Shown here piece by piece: positions 51,280 through 61,361 of a stretch of DNA of 64,000 nt. Where the stretch lies: assembly GCF_003171515.1 (NCBI RefSeq), contig NC_089393.1:1364001-1428000 (forward strand), in the 5' to 3' direction. Position 1 is the stretch's first letter, and each line of letters begins with the position of its first letter. The translations under genes were made by a program, and so were the position numbers. Under the pieces are notes generated by a model. The model was not told the DNA's origin and searched no databases. It worked only from the letters and a program-made list of their open reading frames with translations. The stretch comes from Pyrenophora tritici-repentis (lineage: Eukaryota; Ascomycota; Dothideomycetes; Pleosporales; Pleosporaceae).

Positions 51280-52890
51280 TCAGCCAGGGACCATAAAGGT
51301 CTGTCAGAGAACCCACACGTCCGAAGACGGTGAGCCTCAATATCTGTAGGCCTCTTCCGCGCTGGGATTCTCCGATAGAAGATCCACGGGCGGCGGGGAT
51401 ACGGCAAGAACTGCCGTTCCCTGCAGAACAAGTTTCGAAACATCGAATCGACGGCGCACGCGGGGCTACTGCCACACGGCAAACGAAGGAGGGGATCTAG
51501 AAGAGCGGACATTTCCGAAAGATGCAGACGGATCTGAGAGGATCAGGCGTACCCGAAGAGTGCAGGCGTACCTGAAAGAGCGGGCAGACCCAAAAGGGCA
51601 TGGCACCAAGGTAAAGGAGGCGAAGGTGGGGGGCGAGAGGGTCTGCACAATGGCCAAGACATCGGGGCTGATGTGCGTCCAAGGGTGCCTGTAAGCAAAG
51701 TGCCATGGACCTTGCGGTCTATCAGAGACTTCTGACGAAGCTCCATATCGCAGGCTTCTTCCACACACGCCTTCCTGAAAAGGATGACACCGGTGGCGGG
51801 GGCACGGCGAACCGTTCCCTGACAGACAGGCTCCTTACGCGAACCATCGTGGGTGAGAAAAGGATACTCTACCTGATACCAGTAAGGGCGGGAGGTAGTC
51901 GCATGTTAGGCTCGAGCCGGAACGGGAGACAAGGAGCAAACCAGATTCAATCACCAACCCGGTACCAACAAACCGTAGTTCTGGTGGGCCAAGGGTGAGC
52001 CAAAGCTCATGACGGATCAAAGCCACGGTGGGCTGTCGCTTGGGGAAGTTGTCCAGAAGATGCACATGGCATCTCCGGGACAACATCCAATAAACCTCCA
52101 CGTGCTTGACCTGGGTGTCCCGCAGATCAGACGACCGTGGTTGTCTATTTCAGAGTGGACGGGATGGTTGGAGCTCTTCCAACCCACATCCACTCCGTGA
52201 GCGGCGAGCTGTATCCAAAGAACGCCGTGGACCTAGTGGCCTGTCAAGACCTTCCGAAGAAGGCTGAATATCGCAGGCATCTTCCGCACTCATTATCTGA
52301 AAAGACAACTCTGGCGGCGGGAATAATCCCTTTGGACAGCGAGCTCTCCGCTCTAGCTAGCACTTGTCCAGTGCAAAACACCAATGAGACTAGCTACCAC
52401 GGCAGCAGTCCGAAACGTCAACAATCGCCGCCGACGGAGAACATCATCAACTGCAAGGTTTTCATAGCTCCGTCAACCGTTCCTCCTACACCACAACGTA
52501 TCGCCAAGGACCGAAGGTCTATCGGAGCCACCAGGCTGAGAGCAAAGTGGAACTCCATATCTGTAGGCATCTTCCACCGTTCGCCTGAGAAGGTTACTGA
52601 GTAGCGGGATCATGCAAAGCCTGGAGGCAATGAGATTCCCTGTGGTGTTGGGTACTAGTGTTGTCTAGCCTTGAGAACGTCGCTGCCGATGTTCTGCGTA
52701 TCGGAATCGTGTACACAAAGAGTAAGAGAAGCCTCGACTCCCTACATATTGCACTTCCGGTTGGAAAGAGCGCGACCTCACGCCAGTCAACCAAGGACCA
52801 TGAGGCCTGTCGGAGCACTAGGCTCCATATCTGTTGGTATCTTCCACAGCTCGACAACCTGATAAGGTGACACTGGTGGCGGGGCTACAA
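51280..52890. repeat. five degenerate copies of a roughly 95-bp dispersed repeat
   Basis: Copies at about 51288-51375, 51702-51795, 52228-52325, 52508-52605 and 52794-52895 share an order of motifs. First comes GGACC-n4-GGTCT(A/G)TC-n-GAG, then CATATCTGTAGGCATCTTCC or a close variant, and in several copies CTGAAAAGG and GGTGGCGGGG. Distances between copies vary from 270 to 530 bp. The first motif is an imperfect inverted repeat. I do not recognise the family. Confidence 0.65.
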
Positions 52891-52895
52891 CGAGT

Positions 52896-53745
52896 GCGCC
52901 CTGACGTGAGGAGCAAAGACCTCTTTCCAGCTGCGGGGTATACTGCATGAAGGGATGCGGTACTGAACTCATCATTCCACGTCGATGGAAGCTGTCGGCT
53001 GGCGAGGATCGGACAGGGTGTGAGAAACGAGTGTGGGAAAAGATCGCAGAATACCGAGTCAAGAAGTGGTTACAGGCGGGGACATGGACGCGGGAGGGTA
53101 AGGAAGTTGAGGGTGGATGTGGTGAGAAGGGAGTGTTGTGAGAATCAAAGCTGCAATGTTTTGCAGGGCGAGGTGAACAGCCAACGTGACGAGGGGGGAT
53201 GCGAGGCTTCGTCAGAGCGCGGCGTCACGTGCCCGTTGCGAGTCGAGTGAAAGGCAACCTTGGAACCGCAGTCTCGTGCTGCGCAGGGTCCTTTGCACCA
53301 GTGCTAGACGCCAGTAAACAGCACCACGTACGAAATCATAATAGGAAAATGGGGTATACCAAGCAAGTTTTCTCAAGGACCGGAAAGCCAACCATGGTAC
53401 TGTCCACATCCGGCAGAGGGGACCCGACCCGCATAGGGCCAGAGACTGTCCCAGGGTGGAGACGAACAGTGACGCTAGACATGAGCAGTGAGCAGATGTA
53501 GTCTCTACGACACATCTCAAAGGACGCATTGCCTGGAGCATACATAAACTGTACAGTCTAGAGCACGTTGTCGTGAAGCTGGGTGTGTTCGTCCTCGGGG
53601 AGCCGCGACCGGTGTGGAGTACATCATGACTGTTTCGACCTGTTTGTGTCTTGCGTAATTAATTAGGCGGCCGACCAGACAAGCTCAAGCAATGGATCCA
53701 GTAAACCCGGTAGCGCAAGTCCGGTGTCGGTCCGCTCGTCCAGGT
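52896..53745. other. intergenic, nothing recognised
   Basis: Between the repeat tract and the WD40 gene. No convincing gene. The composition changes gradually toward the GC-richer core block. Confidence 0.4.
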
Positions 53746-55017
53746 CTAATCGCTATCTTCTAGTAGCTCAGCAAGCTCCGCCTCTTCTTCAGCAGTCATC
53801 ACGCCGTCTGTTTTCTCGGGCTCCTTTTCCCTGTCCTTACCGAGACGCTCGTCTTCTGATTCCTGGACTGCCTTGGCAAGCTCCTGCGGCTTCAAGCTCC
53901 ACTGTCTGACTGTAGCGTCAATGCTCACGCTTACTATACGTTGTCCCAACAGGAGAAGTCCAGTGACTTCTTCAAAGTGGCCACTAAAGGTATGATGCAA
54001 CTTGCCGCTTGCCCTCTCCCATACACGAACCTCTTCATCTCTGCACGCTGTAATCACCCATCCTCCGTCCTCGTCAACGACAACACCGCGAACAAAGTCG
54101 GGATGCTCAAAGCTCGAGTCTTCTTCCCACTCACGGCCTCGTGACAAGCACTTGGCCGTCTTATCGGCTGAAGCTGTCCACAGGTCGCCATCCGAGTCGA
54201 ACCGTAATGCGTCGATGCTAGTCTCATGAGCGATGATGGGAGACGGCTGTACTTCTGAAGCTGATGAGAGCCCGATAGCCCATTGTCTGATCTCTCGGTC
54301 GCTGCCGGCACTGAAGACTGTAGCAGTGTCTTTGCCAGGCTCATAGTCGGCTGGGTCTAGCGCGAGAGCAAGAATGCCCCGCGTGTGTCCCTTGAGAGTA
54401 TGTAGCTTTGTCGCCGAAGTAACGTCCCAAACAATGATGCTCGCGTCCTGTGAAGCTGACACCAAGATGTCTTTGCCATGAAGGGTGAAGGCAATGATGG
54501 CCTTGACGAAATCACCGTGGCCCTGGAAGCGTTTGGCGGGCTTGCGTGAGGAGAGGGACCATGACCACACTGACTTGTCCCAACACGCAGCAAACAGCGT
54601 GTCGGACTTGGGAAGAACAGCGACGGATGTGAGTGGCGCCACGGGTCCCGAAAAGGTGGCAACAACCTTACTCGTCTGCAGGACAAGACTGTCAGCAAAT
54701 GGACAGCTGGCAAGACACGAGGAAGCTGCGAAGCCTGGGGTGAGGAAAGAATGTCTGACCGACTTCAATGTTGATTCGCTTCACGTTGCCTGCAGCTTCG
54801 GCTACGTAGACGTGATTCTCATCGTGAGGGTCGGCGATGATGTCGAGCACCTTGGAGGGGAGCTTCAGGGGGCTGCCGTTGGTGTTCTTGGACTTGGCAG
54901 CCTTGCGGGCCGTCTCCTCCAGCGACGAGCTACACCATGTCAGCGAGGAAAGAGGAAGATGAAGACAGACTCGTACGTCGTCTGGAAGTAATGTCCTGGG
55001 TCGTTGGAACGAGACAT
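53746..55017 (-). CDS. WD40-repeat protein with acidic C-terminus, three exons
   Basis: Start ATG 55017 (MSRSNDPGHYFQTT), exons 54977-55017, 54764-54929 and 53746-54675. Introns are 54930-54976 (GTACGA...GCTGAC...GTAG) and 54676-54763 (GTCGGT...GCTGAC...GCAG), giving 378 residues. WD units are visible as LFAACWDKSVWSWSL, LVSASQDASIIVWDV, TVFSAGSDREIRQWAI, LWTASADKTAKCL, VITACRDEEVRVWE and IVSVSIDATVRQWSL, enough for a six- or seven-blade propeller. The tail is highly charged and ends MTAEEEAELAELLEDSD. It should be a scaffold in an intracellular complex. I cannot assign which one. Confidence 0.85.
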
Positions 55018-55595
55018 GATATATGGAGGGAGAAGCGGTGACGCCTGACTGATGTGGCCGAAGGCGGGCGGGTCAAGGTGGGCATGTGAGCAAAAGGCCC
55101 CGCAATTATGACTCCGCGTGCCGCAGATTCGCCGGACCGGTCTCAGCCGAGAGCGATTAGGCGATAGCAACTCTCTAACTGTGACAATGGCAGCTTCATC
55201 AAAGGCCAGCTTCATTCAGTGTAGGTTTGCATTCAATGTAGCTAAACTAGAATTTTACTCGACTGTAGCAAAGATGGTATATTAAATGCTCTCATGTATG
55301 CTGAATGCCAATACCCGCGCGCCGTAGATCGTTAACAAAAGAAATTTCGTGGAGTCATGTGTCCGAGCAGTGAAGCTCCATCTGTAATGTCATCGTAAAG
55401 TTCGTAAATGCTTCGTAAGAGTGAGGCGGCTATCCAAAACACGCCCATCATAACACTCGGGGGGATATCGCAAAAGACATTCCAGGCACCTCATTACTTT
55501 TGGTGGACCACGGTCCAACCATACCACATCGGCGTCGCAATCATAAAGTCGTGAGTGTAATCCACATCGTGTACAGGTCATCATGTACAAGGTCG
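55018..55595. other. intergenic, promoter region of the WD40 gene
   Basis: Spacer between the start of the WD40 gene and the end of the Byr4-like gene, both on the minus strand. No other feature seen. Confidence 0.45.
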
Positions 55596-58379
55596 TCAAA
55601 AAGCAAATCCACCAGCAGACGCACTGGCAGCGAGGTCGCGTATCGCCCACCTCCAGCCGCCGCGGTGTTCACCACTGTCGCGAAGGCCGCCAACCCAGCC
55701 TTCGACTCGTCGTCGCCAAATGGCTTCTTCGTCGCGTTGTCGGCGAATGAAGCCCGGCCCAACATCGAACTCTTCACCAACAAATGTCGGATCCTCGGGG
55801 TTGGGCGTACCAGTTCCGCTCATGCCATTGCCGCCAACAACGCTCTCGTTGTCTTTCAGGTCGTCAAGGCCAGCAAACGGGTCTTCGTCTTCATCTACTT
55901 CGGAGGGTGGTCCCATATCGTTGTTTATTCGTGGAGCCTTGAGCCACGTCATCTTCACGGGGTCGAAAACCATGCGGCCTTCGTATTTTACATTTCGGGG
56001 GACAGAAATCTGAGAAATAAGCGCCGGCCGGGGTGGGGATGGCGCTGGTTGTGGTGCTGGGGGCTGGGCCAATTTTGCTGCACGCGCCGAGAAGCTCCTG
56101 TGTGCATTGTTGGCGTGGATCGACGAGAGTGCTACGTGCGAGATTGACTGCGAACGATCATGGCCGCGGCTCATCTGGTTTCCCGGCGGTGCAAAGGTCG
56201 GCGTGCTTGCTGTGGTCAAAGCGAGTGTAGTAGTAGAGGTATTAGGGTGTGAGAAGGAAACAAGCGCTTCTTCATTCCCTTCCCAACGCTGAAGATTTGG
56301 GTTGTAAATCATCCCTTTCTCATCTACATAATGGTCAGTGGGGGCAGGGAAGTGGTGGTGGAGAGCTGTACTGTGTGTGTAGGGCTGGGTCATCTGCCGA
56401 ATCAAGTGCGGCTTTTGCCCTGTGCCCTTCTTGCGTTGAGAGGTTGGGCTAGTATGGGGACTACGAGCAGCAACCTGGGCAGCCCAGCTGATAGGTCTTT
56501 GTGTAATGGTGCCTTCGCCTCGCGACCGCGTACCTGCCAAGCGCTGCTCACGTGCATTCCTACTTGCCGCGGTGTCTCGAGCAAAGCGAGGGGTGTGATC
56601 CATCTTAGGTGGACTGCGCGGTGTCTGGGGCATCGGCGTCGCCATCCTATCGGCCATTGCCATCCGCGAGTTGCTCGACTGCTGTCGCAAGGTCTTGTTG
56701 CTGGCCACATTTCGTGGGGCCTTTTCGAACTGCTTCTCCTTGGTTGCAGAAGTAGGTAAATCATCAAACAAATCAAGTTCGTGGCCATCACCGAAGTTCC
56801 GCTTGCGCTGGGGCTGCGTTAGCTTCTTCGGGGGCGGGTGACGTGCAAGAGCGGAAGGGGCCAGTTCACGTCTCACCCCTGGACGGGCTGCATTCTCGTT
56901 TTGATGGGCAGACGAGCGAGAGTAAGAGCGCATTGACGGTGAGTGCGGTCGGCGGGGGTCAGAATCACGACGGAGATGGACTTGAGAGGAGCTCTTGGCC
57001 ATGACATGGTGGGATTGAGAAGCGTTGGCACCGGCGGGAAGGAATGGCATGCGCGGCTGCTGGCTCACAGCACTGTTGCGAAGGAGAGGGGCGGACCGTT
57101 TTGCGCGAAGAAGCTGTGCACTGGTGGTAGTAGGCATTGTCCTGGTAGGATTGTTGGACGGTGCACCGCTTTCATACACAGGCGTGAGTCTTGTCCGGCT
57201 GGCGATGGAGGGTAGTGGCCGGGGTATCCGCGACGTGGTTGGCCTATCGGTAAACGTGATGGTGGTGGCCGGACGAGCGGCGTGCGGCGCAGTGCCCTTT
57301 GTTGCAGGCTTCTTCAGGATGATGTGCTTGTTGAGGGTCAGCTTGTGGCTGTCGAGGATCCCGCCTCGTCCCAGCTCGATTCCATTTTCAAAGTCGTCCT
57401 CCTCGTCCGCAGGCTTTGACTTTGGTGATACAGCCTTGGGGCTATGAGTTGGCGAGAAGAGTCGTCGGGCAGATGGGGGCGACTTTGGCGACCGTGGAGA
57501 TCCAGAAGACCTTGGAGATAATGGTGATGTGGGTGACTTGGGCGACCTCGGTAGTCGTGGTGACGTGGGTGGGTCTCCAAGGGGGAAAGAGGTAGGGGGT
57601 GGCGCTGAGGTTGGCTGTTCGCGGATCTGGGCAGGAGGAAGGAGTGAGGGCTCTGTGGTGGGTGCTGGTGCAGGCTGAGGTGCAGGCTGAGGTGCAAGTG
57701 CTTGTTGTGGTTCGGCTTTCTTGAGCCTCTCTAAGCGTGCGCTAAAGTCCATGGGCTCGGTCGGCAGCACGAGGCCACCAAGGTCGTCCTCCTCACTCTC
57801 CATAGTCATGCAGCTACCGAGGCTGGGGCTCATGGCACCGATGGAAGAGCTGCGTGCACCGCGGGTTGCTTGTCGCGTGCCTGCAAAGCGAATGCCCAGT
57901 GAACCCTCGCCCCAGTCAAAGTCGTCGTCCTGGTCGTCGGCATCACTACGTGGCACGGGTGGCTTGAGCTTTAGACCTTCGCTCGCGTTGGCAGGTAGCT
58001 CGAGGTCATTGCCCCAGTCATCATCAACGGCCATCTTCTTGGACGACCGCTTCTTGCCCAAACGCTTGATGGAACCGCCCAGCAGTGCCGACGGAGGCAC
58101 GCTCGTCGGAATGGGAATGCCAGCTTGCTTCGCAGCAGTGGTGATGGCCGATGTGTTGGTGGCCCGGTCGTCTGGTGTGATAAGGAATTGCCAGTCATCT
58201 TGGGATTCGGATTCGGAGCGCACGCTCATGCGTGATGAAAGCGAATGGACGGTCGAGTTCTTGAACAATAGGCCGTCGGAGCGGTCGTCAAAGTCGCCGT
58301 CGTCCCAAGACTCCATGCGGGACGAGTTTGAAGTTAACGAGGCGATACGCGCCGCAAAGGAGCGGTTGGGGGCCGCCAT
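55596..58379 (-). CDS. byr4: Byr4/Bfa1-like cytokinesis regulator (two-component GAP subunit)
   Basis: 927 residues in a single exon. The N-terminus, SFAARIASLTSNSSRMESWD, followed by an acidic DDGDFDD, is characteristic of fungal Byr4 proteins. A conserved WGEGSLGIRFAGTRQATRG region follows near residue 155. The middle is long and disordered, with many Ser-Pro sites (SPRLPRSPKSPTSPLSP). The C-terminal third contains conserved YVDEKGMIYNPNLQRWEGNE, VKYEGRMVFDPVKMTWLK and EEAIWRRRVEGWV. In yeasts, Byr4/Bfa1 pairs with Cdc16/Bub2 at the spindle pole body as the GAP for the Spg1/Tem1 GTPase, restraining septation and mitotic exit. The many SP sites fit control by CDK and polo kinases. It is divergently arranged with the XRCC4-like gene. 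Confidence 0.85.
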   Translation of the reverse strand: MAAPNRSFAARIASLTSNSSRMESWDDGDFDDRSDGLLFKNSTVHSLSSRMSVRSESESQDDWQFLITPDDRATNTSAITTAAKQAGIPIPTSVPPSALLGGSIKRLGKKRSSKKMAVDDDWGNDLELPANASEGLKLKPPVPRSDADDQDDDFDWGEGSLGIRFAGTRQATRGARSSSIGAMSPSLGSCMTMESEEDDLGGLVLPTEPMDFSARLERLKKAEPQQALAPQPAPQPAPAPTTEPSLLPPAQIREQPTSAPPPTSFPLGDPPTSPRLPRSPKSPTSPLSPRSSGSPRSPKSPPSARRLFSPTHSPKAVSPKSKPADEEDDFENGIELGRGGILDSHKLTLNKHIILKKPATKGTAPHAARPATTITFTDRPTTSRIPRPLPSIASRTRLTPVYESGAPSNNPTRTMPTTTSAQLLRAKRSAPLLRNSAVSQQPRMPFLPAGANASQSHHVMAKSSSQVHLRRDSDPRRPHSPSMRSYSRSSAHQNENAARPGVRRELAPSALARHPPPKKLTQPQRKRNFGDGHELDLFDDLPTSATKEKQFEKAPRNVASNKTLRQQSSNSRMAMADRMATPMPQTPRSPPKMDHTPRFARDTAASRNAREQRLAGTRSRGEGTITQRPISWAAQVAARSPHTSPTSQRKKGTGQKPHLIRQMTQPYTHSTALHHHFPAPTDHYVDEKGMIYNPNLQRWEGNEEALVSFSHPNTSTTTLALTTASTPTFAPPGNQMSRGHDRSQSISHVALSSIHANNAHRSFSARAAKLAQPPAPQPAPSPPRPALISQISVPRNVKYEGRMVFDPVKMTWLKAPRINNDMGPPSEVDEDEDPFAGLDDLKDNESVVGGNGMSGTGTPNPEDPTFVGEEFDVGPGFIRRQRDEEAIWRRRVEGWVGGLRDSGEHRGGWRWAIRDLAASASAGGFAF

Positions 58380-59210
58380 GCTCGAGGTCGAGCGCGGCGC
58401 GATATGTCAGTCTGTGTGTGTATGTTGAGTGTTTGCGTGTGCAGGATCTTCGCGTGAGCTGCAAAAGATGGCTGGGTGGTGTGGGCCGCCTTTGGGGTCT
58501 CCCGAAGCCTGCAGGGCACAGGCGGCGAAGCAAGCGAGGCGGTCAAGGAAGGCGCGCCCCGTGGCCCGCACGTTTGCTTAGACACGCGTGTCGTGTGTTG
58601 ATGCTATCACCGACAGCACTTGACGGCCTGTTGACGGTTGACAGCCCCTGTGCAGAAGCAAAACCAGTTGCTCGATGCAGATGGACGACGTGCAGAAGCA
58701 ACAAAAGGCGGCTCAAGTGTTCGCGCTGCACTTGATTGTCCAAGTAGCTTCCCGGGCACCAGTGTTTATACCTGCTGCACTCGCACTCGTTTTATCCAGG
58801 AACCAACGGGCGGGCCACACCAATGAGTGGCGCGCCGAGTGCCTGGCTGTGATTCGCATAGCGCCGCGGGTGCCTGGCACATCAACAAACACTAACCTCC
58901 GCATCTGCCTACGCAACCGCAACCGGCCTCGACCACATGGCCCTATAAAATTGCCATTGCTGCCATTGTCGACCCAGACATCCGTTACAGAAGTTACAGT
59001 TTCGATAGTTTTTGCCCAGCACATGAAACGCCCAAGAAGCTGTTCCTGGTGCAATCCTCTTAGTCTCACCATATCGACCAGCATTGCTTGCAACACCATC
59101 CGGAGATCTGCACCCCCAAACCTTCTGCCCAACCAACAAGGCAAGTTCGCCATATTGCTTATTGCTTGATCCTTGGTGTCGTCCACGCCGCATCAGCAGA
59201 TACGCAAGCC
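58380..59210. other. shared divergent promoter region of byr4-like and XRCC4-like genes
   Basis: About 830 bp between two outward-reading starts. Open frames here are weak. A CCTATAAAA-type stretch at 58939-58948 may serve the plus-strand gene. Confidence 0.45.
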
Positions 59211-60480
59211 ATGTCTTCCAGCGTAAAGTACCTTGTGCCCGTTGAGCCGGCCAGCGGTCACGGGGAGGTGGTCATTATCCACGTGGAACAGCAAGGCAGT
59301 CACCCCCTCGACATCCGCCTGGTCGGCTCCGAGGGCGAAAGCCCATATGTGACATCACGTAAGCCGGTGTTTATATCATGCTTCCCATTCGGAATCTGAC
59401 GCGGCCCTAGTCCAGCACCGCCATGTCGCAGCCCTAAGGCACAAGTTCAAGGGTAGTGACGACGAATGGGCCGCCATCCTGTCTCATTTCCTGCTCCAGC
59501 AACAGCCCGATATCGGCCAGTCCGAATTACTGCAAGGTGTCCGCATGGTGTACCAGCTTAGAAATAAGCAACTTGAAATCTCCTTTCGCCAGCATGTCCA
59601 GAATATCAAAGTACGTCACTCATCCATCCATCTGACCCAGCTTTTGTCTGATTAGTACAGGTCACGCTCGGCGAGATCATTCTACCCGAGGACGATGAAT
59701 TTGAGTTTAATCCGTTTGAATGGGTGCAAACTTCAGCCGTGGCGCACGCTGAAACCCTGCAGCAAATGGCCGTATTGAAAGCCAAAATCAATAGTGAACA
59801 CGACACCATTGCTAAACTCCACGCCCAGCTGGACGACTTTATCAAGACTAAGAATGAGACGGAAACGGCTATGCTGCAACAGTTCATGACGCTGCTAAAT
59901 GAAAAGAAGCGGAAAATCAGGGACCAGAGCCGTCTCCTAGCTGGTGTCAAGGTGGATGAAGCTATCGGTGGGTCTCTCCACATTCGAGTCGTCATAAATG
60001 CTAAACATGTCATTAGCAGCCGCTGTCCGGCCAACAAGGGAAGTTACCACCAAAGGTCGCAAGGCAGGCGCGTCACGAGCATCCAAACGCAAAGCTCCTG
60101 TGCTAGCACCAGAGCCAGATGTGGCGCCAGAGTCAGACAGCGACCAGATGGAAATAGATCAAGTCAAAGTAGAAGAGCAGGACGACAATGAGGCGCCTGA
60201 GCCCATGACACCAGAGCAGTCGGACACTGAAACAGAAGTAGAAGACGAAGCCGCACCACATAACAGACGTCGGTCATCTGAGACGCTCAAGTCGAGTTCT
60301 GGTGTTGCACAAGGTTCAAAGGGCAAAGCCACCAAAGGCAAAGGCGTACCCCCACCACGGGCGCTGCCGTTTGCCAACCGCATGTCAACAAGGAGCAGCA
60401 AAGTCCCAGAACCACAGCCTCAACCGATTGTAGTAGACGATGAAGATGACGACGACGAGACTGAGGATGAGGAATTGTAG
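59211..60480 (+). CDS. XRCC4-like non-homologous end-joining factor, four exons
   Basis: Start ATG 59211. Introns are 59359-59410, 59611-59660 and 59968-60016 (or 60019), giving about 372 residues. Exons 1-2 encode a beta-rich head (VKYLVPVEPASGHGEVVIIHV, then DDEWAAILSHFLL and LEISFRQHVQNIKVTLGEI). A long coiled-coil stalk follows (AHAETLQQMAVLKAKINSEH ... MLQQFMTLLNEKKRKIRDQS). The tail is basic, then strongly acidic (VVDDEDDDDETEDEEL). Head plus stalk and the LLNEKK-x-KIR element match XRCC4/Lif1, the partner of DNA ligase IV. The C-terminal tail with SDTETEVED may be a CK2/FHA-binding target, which is an inference. Nuclear. Confidence 0.82.
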
Positions 60481-61361
60481 TTGGGTGCGTACTCATTTCA
60501 AGGTCGTTTGGTAGCTTTGGCTGTGATTTCCCAGCGACGAGCAATTTGGCAAACTAGATAATGGACATGATATATATGTGGCCGCTCTCAATCCATGTGC
60601 GATGCACACACAGATGCATGTGACGTTGATGTCATGTACGTCGATCATTCGGGACAGCAGGGACCTCCCGAAGACCCGTCAGTAGGGACCAAGCGATGTA
60701 TCGCAGACGAATATCACCGAGATGCCATGACCGTGACATTGAATGTAGTGTAGTAGAGAATTGTGCATATAGATGCAAGTCTAAGCAGGAACGAAAGCCT
60801 CGTCCGCATGTCCAGTCATGTGGTGAGGTGGAGTGCCGGCCGGAGGCAGAAGCGACCAATCGACGATGGAAAGGCTCCGGGCTGAAGCGCGCGCGCCCGC
60901 CAAGCCATGTCCACCTGGACGTCTCGTCGTGAAGTATACAGCTGTCGCAAACACTGGAGCCCTGTATTGCTAGAATCGCCCCCGCAGTCGCCCTATTCCC
61001 CATCCTACCGCGTCCGAGCAATGTCCAAATCCAGCCAGCACAACGACCAGAGGTAGCCGCGCTAGTGTGCTTTGGGTGAGTGAGGGTGAGGCTCCGCCAT
61101 TCACGAGAGCAGTCGTCCGTTTGTATGTATTGTACTGACAGCCCGTGAGCAGTCCGCCATTGCTCCCCTCATATTGTTATTGCGCAATCTCTTTGCCTGT
61201 CGACTTCACACCGCGCCCCCGAGCTACTTCGGTCCCCGCTCGAGCGCCTACCTAATGCTCCTCTACTCCCACACGTCGTTGCATTGCACCTATCGTCGCA
61301 GGCCCGCGTCCTCCCCACTGCACGCGACCACCACCACTTCCGACACCCCAGCTCACGCGCA
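60481..61361. other. intergenic, nothing recognised
   Basis: Between two plus-strand genes. Includes the 3' flank of the XRCC4-like gene and the promoter of the next gene. Pyrimidine-rich DNA precedes the ATG at 61362. Confidence 0.45.

Noticed and set aside
50970..52895. CRISPR-like array
   Set aside because: The repeats are degenerate with irregular spacing of 20 to over 500 bp, and the genome is clearly a spliced eukaryotic one.
53212..53541. A 109-residue minus-strand open frame upstream of the WD40 gene block
   Set aside because: No signal peptide, no domain, no splice or promoter support, and overlapping frames of similar length on the other strand. It is likely chance.
57721..58428. 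A 235-residue plus-strand frame near the Byr4-like gene start
   Set aside because: It is antisense to the Byr4-like coding region, and its Ser/Arg-rich composition mirrors that gene.
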